Shown: positions 21,828 to 33,260 of the stretch, one piece after another
Layout of the letters: each line of letters begins with the position of its first letter
How positions within the stretch are numbered: position 1 is the stretch's first letter
From: Atriophallophorus winterbourni
Taxonomy: Eukaryota > Platyhelminthes > Trematoda > Plagiorchiida > Microphallidae
Length of the DNA: 64,000 bases
Direction: 5' to 3'
NCBI GenBank assembly: GCA_013407085.1
Contig: JACCGJ010004943.1
Location: 62,001 to 126,000, forward strand
Notes under the pieces: model-generated
Databases searched by the model: none
The model's input: only the letters and a program-made list of their open reading frames with translations
What the model was told of the DNA's origin: nothing
Position numbers and translations under genes: made by a program

Positions 21828-22181
21828 TCACCTTGCGTGCGTAGGTAAATACCTCATGTCTTCGTCCCAAAAGCGTGCTTTACAAGCAGAGCCAAAAAAG
21901 CCGAACAGCTTGGGAGCAAGAACACACCCTTGTTTGACGCCTCGGCGAATTTTGAAGGCTTTTGAGCTAAAACCGTTTAAATGGACTGAGCCTTTTGTGC
22001 CCGAGTAAAACGAAATTACGAGCTTTAGCATACCTGGGGGGCAGCCTATCAAATAAGGCATTTTGGAAAGACACCTCATGCTAACGTAGTCGAATGCCTT
22101 CGTGAAATCACTAAAAACAGCGTATAACGTTATAGGCTGTTCTCGACGTTTTGTTTGAAGTTGTCGCAGGAAGAAGATCAT
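21828..22181 (-). pseudogene. RTE-2 copy B, central reverse-transcriptase fragment
   Basis: A 117-codon open stretch with motif A as FSDFTKAFDYV (aspartates retained) and motif B as RRGVKQGCVLAP. Both fit LINE reverse transcriptases of the RTE type. It joins on to the FADD fragment after a frame break at about 21780-21828. Confidence 0.85.
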
Positions 22182-22240
22182 GTCAACGGTTGATCTTTTC
22201 TTGCGGAAGCTACATGGAGATTCGGAGTAAATGTGATCAG

Positions 22241-22942
22241 CTAAAACTTGCAGTTGGATCTGCTAGACTTAAGCAACAATTTGCCTACAACAATCAGAAG
22301 GGAGATTCCTGTATAATTGTTGCAGTCGCGTCTATCTCCTTTATTCTTGGATAGCGTGATAATCTTTGTGTCTCGTATCTTTTGTGGGACACACTTCTCC
22401 TGCCAGCACTGAAGAAGCAAATGGTGAAGCGGTTGTAATAATGCTGCTACACCGCATTTCATGAGCTCAGGTGGAATTCCTTCGTCTCCAGGTGCCTTTT
22501 TATTCGCTAAGCGGTAGATTGCTCTATTGAGCTTATCAAGAGTAGGGGGAGTATCTAGATATTTAATAGTCCTCAACCGCTCGACATTTTTAAATACATT
22601 TGATAAAACAGTACTGTCCCTAGATAAGAGAGAGGAGAAGTGCCCTACCCATCTTTCCATTTGTTGAGTTTTGCCCACAATCGGGTCACCAGATACAGAC
22701 TCAATAGGATCCGTTCTAAGTGTGTTTGGACCAATGGCTCTTTCGATGCCATCATGCATGCCGTGAAAATTTCCAGTATCCGCAGCTTTTTGGATACTAT
22801 AGCTAATTTCGGTCTTGTAGTCATTCGCACATCGCCTTGCAGTCTGTTGGACCTTATTTCCGGCTGCTCTTAAAATTCGTAATTTTTCTGCTGTTAACAT
22901 ACCTTCAAACCTCAAGAATGCTGACCGTTTCTCATCCAACAC
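22241..22942 (-). pseudogene. RTE-2 copy B, N-terminal reverse-transcriptase fragment
   Basis: A 233-codon open stretch, the longest coding relic of this family in the window. It holds the pre-RT region (WVGHFSSLLSR), KKAPGDEGIPPELMKCG, and IITLSKNKGDRRDCNNYTGISL, the last being the conserved S-N-Y-R-G-I-S-L block. A frame break at about 22240 separates it from the motif A fragment. Confidence 0.88.
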
Positions 22943-23081
22943 AGCAGCTATATCAGAAGCTTTTGCTTCGAACCAGTCGCTCGTTCGCGCTTTCTTCGGA
23001 CCAAAAGTGGAAAGTGCGACTCGGCCTATGCAGATTTTAATTGATTCTCAGTTTCTGAAGGCAATTCAAGTGGGGTTGTCT

Positions 23082-26000
23082 TGCTACTATTATTAAAATA
23101 TATAAATGTTAACATATTTTCGTTTAAATTGAGGAACCACAGTGTATGAAGTATTTACAAACACAACGTACCAGGCTCACCACATTGAAAGAGGAGCATC
23201 AGAACGCAAAAACAAAAAGGATAAAATATCCACGAAATTAGGATTAAAATCATTACATTTATTGAAAATATTAGTGTAAATCTTAGACCCAAAATATCGC
23301 GTTTCAAGTGTCTTAACTCACAATTATTTTCTCATAATACTCCCGGTTAGGATAATTTTCCACGAGTTTAGTCCTAAGAATCCCATAATGAAAATGTGCG
23401 GAGTAAGTTGTCAAAGTTAACAAAACGCAGATTTTTGGAAAAAGATTTTTTCACTTTTTATCGAAATTTCTATAACATCAGAAAATATTTTCTATCACAT
23501 AATGCTCACAACGCTTGCCAGGGGAGATTTATTCTCCTAAAATTAACTGGTTTTGTAAACACAATATTTTGTTCTCACTATTAGTTTCTACATCATTATT
23601 TCGTGGAAATTTAAACATATTTCCGTGTACCATTAGGCAGCTCCGTGTGTAAAGGTTGTAACAACACAAAGTATCAGTATTACAACATTGAAACCGTAGG
23701 ACCACGAAGCAGTAATGATAATTATAAAATAGATTCAAAATGATGATTTAAATTCCTAAATTTAATAAGAATATCAGTGTAACACTTAGATCAAAAATAC
23801 CGCGTTATGGGTGTCTCAACTCATGATGATTTTCTCCTTATACTCCCCGTTTGGATAATTTTTCTCGAATTTAGCCTAATGAATCCTACTTTGAAAATAT
23901 GCGGAGTTATTTGCCGAAATTAAAAAAACGCAGATTTTTGTAGAAATATTTTTCTAATTTTTTTCGAAATTTGTCAAACACCAGAAGTGAGGCGTTAACA
24001 TATTTGTCTCACGACGCTCGTTAGAGGAGATTTATTCTCCTTACCCCGACTGGTTTTGTGAACACAATATTTTTTCCCTCACTATCAGTTTCTATATAAT
24101 TATTTCGTTAAAATGTGAACAGAGTTTTCGTGTACCAGTAGGCACTCTATTGTGTAAAGGGTTCAACAACACAAAGTAACAGTCTCACCGCATCAAACTT
24201 GGAAGAATACAAATCAAAAATGAGAAGGATAAATTATTCTATAGATTTGTATCAAAATTCCAAAATTTATTAAAAATAATATTGTAAACCTTAGACCAAA
24301 AATACCGCGTTTCAATTGTCTAAATTCAAGATTATTTTCTCCTAATATTCCTTTGTTAGAATATCTTTCAAGAGTTAAGCAATATGAAACCTACTTTTGA
24401 AATATGCGGAATTAGGTGCCATATATTTGTGAACACAATATTTTCCTTCTACTATTAGTTTCTATATTATTATTAAGTGAAAATTTAATATGTTTTCGTG
24501 TACCTTTAGGCACCGAAGAGTGTAAAAGGTTTAAAAAAACAAAGTATCTTAATCACCTCATCCCAACCAGTGTACAAGAATGCAAAAATTGAATAGATTA
24601 AATATCCTCGAAATTAGAATTATTATTTTTAAATTTATTGAAAATATTAGTGTAAAACGTATCTCAAAAACCCGGCGTTTCGAATGTCAAAACTCACAAT
24701 TATTTTTCTTCTAAAACTCCTTCATTAAGAGAATTTTTTACAAGTTTATCTCTAATAAACCCAATTTGGAAATGTGCGCAATAAGTTGCCAAAATTAATA
24801 TGATCAGGTTTATGGAAAATGATTTTTCTATTTCTGTCGAATTTCTCAACTACAAAAATAAGGGTCCAACATATTTTGCTCACAACGTCTGCCAGGAAAG
24901 CGTTAATCTCCTTACCACAAATGGTTTTGGGAACGAAATATTACTGCTGTTCTTTTTCTTACTTTTATTTTTTCCATTATTTATGAGTGGAAATTTCAAC
25001 ATATTTTCGTGTACAATTAGGCACCCAAGTGTGTACAGCGTTCAAAATCACAAGGTATCAGGCTCACCACATCGAAGGTCGAAGACCAGAAAACGAAAAT
25101 AAAAAGAATTTGAGTTCCTTGGGATTAGAATTTCTAAGTTTGGTTAAGATATTAGTGTAAATCTCACACCAAAATACCGGATTTCAAATGTTAATACTCA
25201 CAATTATTTCCGCAATTTACTCCCCCGTAATAGGAACGTTTCACTTGTTTTGTTCTATGAAACATAATTTTCTAAATTTGTGTAATAAGATTCTATAATT
25301 TAAAATCTCAGGTTTTTAGAAAATGTTTTTTTGAAGTTTTTCAGACACCAAAATTAACGGTCTAACACAATTTGCTCACAACGCTTGTTATAGGAGATTT
25401 TATCCAACCACAACTCGTTTTGTTAATACAAAATTTACTTCTCACTATTAGTTTCTTTATTATTGATAAGTGAAAATTCTAACATATTTTTTGTGAAAAA
25501 TTAGGCACACAATTGTGTAATGCGTTTAAAAACACAAAGTATCAGGCTCACCATATCGGAATCGAAGAACCGGAAAGCAAAAATATTAGTGTAAAATTTA
25601 CAACAAAATTCACAATTATTATATCCTATTACATAACCGTAAGGGGGATTTTTCGAATTTAGCCCCTCAAAATCAAGTTTGAAAATTTGCGGATAAAGGT
25701 GCCAAAATACAAAATCTGCTTAGAGGAAAATAATGTTTTAATCTTAGTCGAAATTTGTCAAACGGCAAACGTAATGGTCTAACACATTTTTCTCAAAACG
25801 CTCGACGGGTGTGAATTTATCTCATCAGCACAACTGGTTTAGCGAGCACAATATTTTTTTCGCAATATTAGTTTCCATATTAGTTATAAGTCGAAATTTC
25901 AACATATTTTCGTGTACCATTAGGCACAATAATGTGTAAACCGTTAACAAACACAAAGTATCTGGCACACCACATCGAAACCGGTGTGAAAGGAAGCAAA

Positions 26001-28022
26001 AATGAAGAGGATTAAATTTTCTTGAAATTGTGATAAACATTCCTTAAATTATCAAAAATAATTTTGTGAAACGTAAACCAAAAAGACCACGTTTTGAGAG
26101 TCAAAACTCACAATTATTATCTCCTATTTCTCATCTATAAGTAAAATTATCAGGAATTAAGCCATTTAAAACCAAATTGAAAATGTTCGGAGTAAGGTGC
26201 CAAAATAAAAAATTAGTTTTCTCGAAAATGATTTTTTTATTTTAGTCGAAATTTATCAAACATAAGAAGAAATTTTCTAGCACATTTTGCTGACAACGCA
26301 CGCCTGAGGAGATTCAATCTCATCACCACATCTGGTTTAGCGAACACAATATTTTCTTCTCACTATTATTCTACATTTTATTTATTAGTCGAAGGTTTAA
26401 CATATTTTCGCGTACCATTATGCATCCAACAGTGTGAACCGTTTACGAACACAAAGTACCTGAAACACCACATCAAAACCGTAGTGAAAAAAAAATTGAA
26501 ACGGATAAATGTTTTGCGAAATTGTGAATAACATTCAAACATTTATTAAAAATATTAGTGTAAATATTATATCAAAAACACCACGTTTTAAAAGTCAAAA
26601 CTCACAATAAGTTTTACCTAAAATTCGCCGTTGAGAGAATTTTTTACGAATTTAGTACTATGAAACTTACTGTAAAAATGTGTGCAATGATGTACCAAAT
26701 TTAAGAAAAAACTCAGATTTTTGGAAAATGATTTTTTCAATTTTTGTCCAAATTTGTCAAACACCAGGATTATATGGCTTACACATTCTGCTCACTCTCG
26801 CCAGAGAAGATTTATTATTCTTACCCCAACTGGTTTTTCTAAACACAATATTCTTTTATGTATATTAGTTTCAATAATATTTGAAAGTTGAAATTTGAAC
26901 ATATTTGCGTGTATTATTAGGCACTTCAGTGTGTGAACGATTTAAAAATAAAGTGTCATGCTCACCACATCGAAACCGCAGGACCAGAGAGTACAAACGA
27001 AAAGTATTGTATATCCTCGAAATTTGCAATAAAATTTCCTATTTTGTTGAAAATATTAGTGTAAAACTTAGAACAAAAATACGGCGTTTATGAGTTAAAA
27101 CTCACAATTATTTTCTCATAATACTACTTGGATTGGAGATGTTTTCACGAGTTCAGCCCAATAAAACCTAAGGCAATGATTAAAAAAATGAAAATTTATT
27201 CGAAATTGTGAATAACATTCAAAAATGAATTAAAAATATTAGTGTAAAAGTTATACCAAAAAGACCGAATTTTAAGTGTCAAATCTCACAATTAATATCT
27301 CCTATTACTTATCCGTAAGGAGAATGTTTTAGGAATTTAGCCGTTCGAAACCAAGTTTAAAAAGAAACTGAAAATTGTGCCAAATTGAAAAAACCCACAT
27401 TTTTACGAAAATAATTTTCAAATGTTTGTCGAAATTTTTCAAAAATCAGAAGTTAGGTTCTGACACATTTTGTTCACAACGCTTGCCAAATGAGATTTAA
27501 TCTCCTTACCACAAGTGGTTTTGTTAACACAATAATGTTTTCTGTCTATTTATTACTTTTTTATTTGGAGGTTAAAATGTTATCATATTTTTGTGTACGA
27601 TTAGGCACCCTTGTGCGTGAAGGTTTTAGAAACACAAAGTATCATGCTTACCAAATTGAAACCGGAGGAACAGAAAGCAAACATGGAAGGGAATAAATAT
27701 ATTCAAAATTTGGATTAAAATTCATAAATTTGTCAAAACTATCAATGTAAAACTTACAACAAAACAACAGCGTTTTAAGTGTCCAAACTCACAATTTTTC
27801 TCCTAAAATACTTCCATGATAGGAGAATTTCTTACCAGTTCCGCCATATTAGGCCCACTCTAAAAATTAGCGGATTGAGGTGCCGAAATTGAAAAAAATC
27901 AGATTTTTGGATTATTATTTTTTTGGCATTTTTGTTGAAATTTGTCAAACACCAGGAATAATGTTGTAACACATTCAGCTCACAACGCTAGCGTGACGAG
28001 ATTGATCTCAACAACACAACTG
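23082..28022 (+). repeat. Satellite A, block 4
   Basis: About ten monomers, plus orientation. Some are shortened by internal deletions, for example near 24420 where TGCGGAATTAGGTGCC joins straight to the ATTTGTGAACACAAT segment, and near 27175 and 25575. No coding relic or other insertion was seen. Confidence 0.88.
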
Positions 28023-29700
28023 CCTTCGTTATCATTTTCCAAATATCTGAGTTTTTATAATTTTTCTACATTTTACCACTTTCTTAAATCAGGTTTCATA
28101 GGGCTTAACTCGTAAAAAATTCTCCTCAGGAGAGATTATTAGGTGAAAATAATTGTGAGTTTTTCACGCGGTACATTCGGTGTAGGTTTGACAGTAATAT
28201 TTGAAATAAATTTGGGAATTTTGATTTCAATTTCAACAAGATATAATCCTTTTCACTCTTGCTTTTTTAACCTCCGGTTCTGATGTGATGATCCGTAATC
28301 TTTGTGTTTTTATAATTTTTATACGCCATGGTGCTTCACGGTACATGAAAATATGTTAAAATGTCCATCTATAACTAATATAGAAACTAAAAGTGAGAAA
28401 AAATATTGTGTACAGAAAAACAGTTGTGTGCATAAGATTAAATCTTCCCTTGCGAGCGTATTGAGCAAAATGTGTCAGACCCTTACTTCTGGTGACAACA
28501 AAAACTTTAAAAATCCTTCTCCAAATATCTGATTTTGTTTATGTTTCGCAACTTATTTCGCAAGTTTCCCGTGTGGGTTTCATTTGGCTAAACACCTAAA
28601 CGTTCTCCTAACGGGAGAGTATTAAAATAAAATATGTATGAGAGATGACACTTGAAACGCAATAATTTGGAGTAAGTTTTGCTCTAATATTTTTAAAGAT
28701 TTAGGATTTTTAATCCAAATTTCGAGTATATTTAATCCCTCTCTATTTTTACTTCTTGCATTTCTGTTTCGATGTGGTGAACCTGATGCTTTGTGTTTTA
28801 AAACCATATACACAGAGGTTTGCCTAGTGATACACGAAAATACGTAACAACATCCATTTATAAATCCTATAGAAATTATTAGAAAAATAAAAATATTACG
28901 TTTACAAAACCAGTTGTGGTGAGTATATAATATGTTTTCTGGCGAGCGTTGTAAGCAAAATGTGTTAGACCCTTACTTCTGGTGTTTGAAATATTTCGAC
29001 AAAAATTAAAAAATCATTTTCGGAAACCATGATTTTTTTAATTTTGGAACTCATTGTGCACATATGCACATGGATTTCATGAGGCTTAACTCGTGCAAAA
29101 TTCTTCTAGAGGTGGAGAAATGAGAAAATGATTATGAGATTTGACCCTTGAAACGCAGTTATTTTGGTGTGAGTTTTTCAGTAATATGTTTAATAAATAT
29201 AGGAATTTCAATCCCAATTTTAGGTCTATTTAATCCTTTACATTTTCGCCCTCTGGATCTCCGGTTTTAATTTTTTCAGCCTGATACTTAGTGCTTTTGA
29301 ACCATTTTGTCACGGGGGTACCTATTTATACACAAATTAATGTTAGGATTTAAACTAATAACTAAAATAGAAACAAATCATAAGAAGAATATATTGTGTT
29401 TACAAAAGCAGTTGTTGTGGGGAGAGGAAATCTCCTCTGGAGAGCGTTCTAAGCTGAATGCATTAGATACTTGCTCCTGGTGTTTGACAAATTTCGACAA
29501 AATATGAAAAAAATATTTTTTTAAAAACTTGTTTTTTTCCAATTTTGGCGCCTTTTCTCGCACATTTTTGAATTTGGTTTCATAGGTCTTACCACCTAAA
29601 CGTTCTCCTAACGGGGGTGTATTTTAATGAAATATGAATAAGTGATGACACTTGAAACGCAGTAGTTTGGTATAAGTTTTACATTTTTATTTTTAAAAAA
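28023..29700 (-). repeat. Satellite A, inverted block
   Basis: About 3.4 monomers in reverse orientation. Landmarks appear as their complements: CGTAAAAAATTCTCC, CCAGTTGTGGTGAG, GTTGTAAGCAAAATGTG. The left switch is at about 28022, after CAACACAACTG, and the right switch at about 29700, before ACACATTTTGCTCAC. Confidence 0.88.
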
Positions 29701-30676
29701 AATTAGGAACACATTTTGCTCACAAAGCTTGCCAGATGAGATATTATCTCTGAGCCACAAATGGTTTTGTGACACAATATTTTCTTCTTATTATTAGTTT
29801 CTATTTTAGTTTAATGTGAAAATGTGAACATTTTTTAGTGTACCATTGAGGACTCCATTGTGCGGAGATTTTAGATCACAAATTAGCATGATTACCACAT
29901 CGAAACCGGAGAACCCAAAAGCCAAAATAAAAATATTAGTTATCCTCAAAATTGGGATTAAAATTCCTAAATTTATGAAATTTATTAGTGTAAAACAAAC
30001 ATCTAAATACCGCGTTCAAAGTGATAAAACTCACAATTATTATCCCTTTATTAATCGCCCATTAGGAGAATGTTTTACGTGTTTAGCCGTTTAAAACCCA
30101 TTTTGAAAATATGCGTAATTAATTGCCAAAATTAAAAAATACAGATTTTTGAAAAATGATTTTTTTAAATTTCTATTACAATGTAATTGTCTAACACATT
30201 TTGTTAACAACGCTCGCCAGATAAGATATAATCTGCTCACCACAACTGGTTTTGTGAATACTATATTTTGTTTTCACTATTAGTTTCCATTTATTAAAAA
30301 TATTATTGTCAAACTGACACCAAAAGTATCGCATATTGTGTTAAAACTCACATGTATTTTCTTATAATACAACCACGTTAAAAGAATTTTTCTACTAATT
30401 AAGCCCTATAAAACCTACTTTGAAAATTTGCGCAGTATGGGGCAAAAATTAAAATACTCAGATATCTGGAAAACAAATTTTCAATTTTTGTCAAAATTTG
30501 TCAAACACAAGAAATAAAGGTTCAACATATTTTGCTCAAAACGGATGCCAGAGAAGATTTATTCTCCTTCCCACAACTGCTCTTGTAAACACAATATTTT
30601 TATTCACTATTAGTTCCCATATTGTTAATAAGTGGACATTTTAACATATTTCAATGTACCGTAAGGCACTTCAGTT
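29701..30676 (+). repeat. Satellite A, block 5
   Basis: About two monomers back in plus orientation between the inverted block and the Gypsy LTR, with one internal deletion near 30290 where CCATTTATTAAAAATATT joins two distant monomer parts. Confidence 0.85.
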
Positions 30677-30932
30677 TGTTATGGTGTTTTCATCATTGTA
30701 TATTTTATCAACTAATTCTGCATATTTTGTGATTTGTTTTGTTATAATTATACATGTAAATTATGTACACGATTTGAATATACGATTCACGCTGCGCTCG
30801 TGTTTTTCTTTTAGACAAGTATATCGCGTGTGACTGCTTTTGATTTGTATGCTGTTATTCGTTGAGAAATTTGTTCAATAATCATAGACGTACATTGTTA
30901 GTGGTCGAATCTCAGTTGGATCAACCGCTACA
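30677..30932 (+). repeat. Candidate Gypsy 5' LTR
   Basis: A 256-bp segment starting TGTTATGG and ending GCTACA, so it has the TG...CA ends of LTRs, and it is followed after two bases by a primer-binding-site-like sequence. There is no second LTR in the window to compare with, so the limits rest on the ends and the downstream site. Confidence 0.6.
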
Positions 30933-30934
30933 AA

Positions 30935-30950
30935 TTGGTGAGCCCCAAAC
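30935..30950 (+). promoter_or_regulatory. Candidate primer-binding site
   Basis: TTGGTGAGCCCCAAAC sits two bases after the candidate LTR. It resembles the TGGTGACCCC-type primer-binding site that I recall for CsRn1-clade elements (tRNA-Trp). Several bases differ, in line with general decay. Confidence 0.5.
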
Positions 30951-31099
30951 ATTTTTCTTTTCGAAATTTTTGTTCGTCCTATATAATCCTATTCGTTTTG
31001 ATTTCGCTGACATATCTATTTCTCATTTACTTAATGGATGTTAAATCAGCATTTTTCTATACGCCATCTAAGGATATTTCTAGAGACGTTGTGACAAAC

Positions 31100-31866
31100 G
31101 TTAGTCTTTCATCTTTTGGTATGAACTATTCTCGCCTCTGTTTCGCGCATATTGAAGCATTATTCGAGTCTCACTAAGTAAAAACTCAACGTGCTCAGTA
31201 TAACCGTGTGGTTAGTATGTTGCCTTTTTCTGTCGCAAAAAAGGTTGCCGATTTAATTTACAATCGCCCTGCCGATAACCTGTACGATGCTATCAAACAT
31301 GCTATTATCTCACGTACATCTTCAACCGACGAGTAAAACCTCTGAAAACTTTTGCCAGGAATAGAAATGGGTGATTACACTCCTTAACAGCACTTCCGAC
31401 ATATGCTGCAGTTACAAGGAGACAAGTCTGTTTACGACAAAATCAACCGCGAATTGTGGCAACAAAGTTTATCAGCAGACATCCGTAAAGTGTAAGCCAT
31501 TATGGAATAGAATACTAGTTTGCAACACCTGGAACGGAAGAAGTACATGATATATCGCAGGGTAGTGAGTTATCTCATGTTCGACACACCACTGACGCGC
31601 ATACAAGCATCCCTGTTCAGAAAATTTTGAAGAGTTAAATTCAAAGTTTCATTCCTCGTCATTGCAAGTACAGAACATCGCACGATCTAGTAGTTCTAGA
31701 AATCGTCATTCGCAACAGCCCAAAAAGCGATCGTCGAGTCGTTCTAACGAATCATGTTTATGTTATTATCATCGTCCTTTCGGTGCAAAGGCCTTGTATT
31801 GCACGTCGCCTTGCACATATAATTCAAATGTGTCCAATCAGGGAAACCACGAAGCCAGAAGGTAGA
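31100..31866 (+). pseudogene. Gypsy gag relic
   Basis: Across several frames one can read YSRLCFAHIEALFESH, then QYNRVVSMLPFSVAKKV, then a region like LPGIEMGDYTP and INRELWQQSLSADIRKV. This order fits the capsid-like part of CsRn1-type Gag. Stops interrupt at about 31175, 31336, 31386 and 31493. The 31662-31865 stretch holds a basic, serine-rich segment and a CYYHRPFG-ALYC-type Cys/His region, where a nucleocapsid finger is expected. Confidence 0.7.
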
Positions 31867-31867
31867 C

Positions 31868-32056
31868 ATGACATCTCTGTATGGTTTGCCTCAAATCCGT
31901 CTATTCTTAGTTAACAAACAGACCACTAAAATGCGATTCCTCATCGACACTTGTGCTGACATCAGAGATTTCCCACCACCCACTAAGGAACACAACTGCT
32001 CTTCGTCAATGACTTTGTATGCGGCAAACGGCACAAAAACGTCCACGTTAGGTTAA
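31868..32056 (+). pseudogene. Gypsy aspartic protease relic
   Basis: A 62-codon open stretch with the flap-side IRLFLVN and the active site FLIDTCAD (DTCAD at 31946-31960), where DTGAD is expected; the glycine has become cysteine but the aspartate stays. YAANGTKT follows. A stop at 32056 breaks the frame before the LADVKVPILETDF block. Confidence 0.8.
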
Positions 32057-32319
32057 AGATCAGTTTCTGTCGCATTAGGTCCAGGACGCGACTTTCAATG
32101 GATTTTCACGCTGGCTGATGTCAAAGTACCGATTCTGGAAACAGATTTCATATCACATTTTGATCTTTCAGTCAATATAGCAAAAATTGAATTCTTTGGT
32201 AATTCTTGCGATTCTCTTATTCAAACCATTCGTATACTTACACCTAACATTCCATATGCGTTCAGTGACTTACTGAAAGGATTTTCGGAAGATTTTTAAA
32301 CCTTGTTAACAAGCTCCGG

Positions 32320-33255
32320 TCATCAAGCATAACGTTGAACACGACATTGTGACCCGTGGTACTTCCGTGTTCAGGAAGCCCCGTCGCTTAGCTCCAAACA
32401 AGTTCGATGTAGCGAAACGTATGTTTGAACATATGCTCGAACTGGAAATTATCGAGCTATCTAAATCGCCCTGGGCAAGCCCCGTTCACATGGTTGAGGA
32501 AAATAAATCTGATGCTTGGTGACTATGCGGTGATTACCGTTTCTTTAACAGAGTTACTGTTTTCCCATCGGTACCCCATTCCCCATATTCATGACTTTGC
32601 ACTTTTAATACACGTAAATACGGTGTTTTGTAAACTAGATTTGGTGCGTGCTTATCACCAGATACCAGTCGCCGACAAAGATATCCCTAAAACAGAAATT
32701 ACCACACTTTGGACTTCTACAATTTTTAAAAATGCCCTTTTGGCTCACGCAATGATGCTCAAACCTTTAGGAGATTCATGAACAAAGTTTTCAATTAATT
32801 ATCTTTTGTGTATGTCTACATTGATGACGTCCTAATCCGTCCTTCTCAACAACAACACGCAGAACATCTGCATGCTTTTTTGGCGTTGTGGTTAACCCAG
32901 ATAAATGCTTTTTTGCCGTCGCTTCCCTGGAAATCTTAGGACATCATGTCGATCATACGGAATTCGCCCTGTGCTTGATAAAATCTCGTCCATCAATGAC
33001 TACCCATGTCCCACCTCGCTCCGACAGTTACGTTGATCCTTTGGCTTAGTTAATTATTACAAATGATTTATTCCAAACTGTGCTAGCATCGCTCAACTGA
33101 TAACTGATTTGTTACGCGGAACGGAACGACAATTTCAAATGAATGCAGATGCTGGTGAATCGTTTCAGTAATTGAACTCTGCGCTGAAAGAAACATCAAC
33201 GTTACCCTACATGTCCAGAAATACATATACTATTACTACTAATCGTGAATCACAG
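32320..33255 (+). pseudogene. Gypsy reverse transcriptase relic
   Basis: The N-terminal part shows RGTSVFRKPRRLAPNK and SPWASPVHMV in one frame, then frame changes, then FCKLDLVRAYHQIPVA (motif A, in the 32425-32781 frame) with the catalytic aspartate kept. Motif C is YIDD at 32817-32828 within YVYIDDVLI, in another frame. Downstream are SINDYPCPTSLRQLR and IPNCASIAQLITDLL, the usual connection region. At least three frameshifts and several stops lie inside. Confidence 0.85.
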
Positions 33256-33260
33256 TTCAA

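Larger units (their letters stand above)
21264..23081 (-). mobile_element. RTE-2 LINE, copy B (3' end missing)
   Basis: A second minus-strand copy, directly abutting copy A. It starts at 21264 with the words CACTTCAGCATTAGTCACTC that occur at 19303 in copy A, so it lacks about 500 bp of the 3' end. It extends to about 23081, where satellite A resumes with TACTATTATTAAA. It contains the best-preserved reverse transcriptase of the family in three open stretches (22942-22241, 22181-21828, 21776-21258). No endonuclease domain remains, so the 5' part is missing. Confidence 0.88.
30677..33260 (+). mobile_element. Gypsy LTR retrotransposon (CsRn1-like), 5' part, decayed
   Basis: A candidate 5' LTR, primer-binding site, gag, protease and reverse-transcriptase relics follow in Gypsy order. 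The protease and its following block (YAANGTKT, and LADVKVPILETDF in the next frame) resemble the CsRn1 clade known from trematodes. The element ends abruptly at about 33260 after the reverse transcriptase; RNase H, integrase and the 3' LTR are absent. The satellite monomer resumes about 120 bp further along than where it stopped, so sequence was lost. Many stops and frameshifts show an old copy. Confidence 0.85.

Noticed and set aside
31200..31870. A host retroviral-like gag gene retained for function
   Set aside because: At least four stops and frame changes in gag, and neighbouring protease and RT are equally broken.
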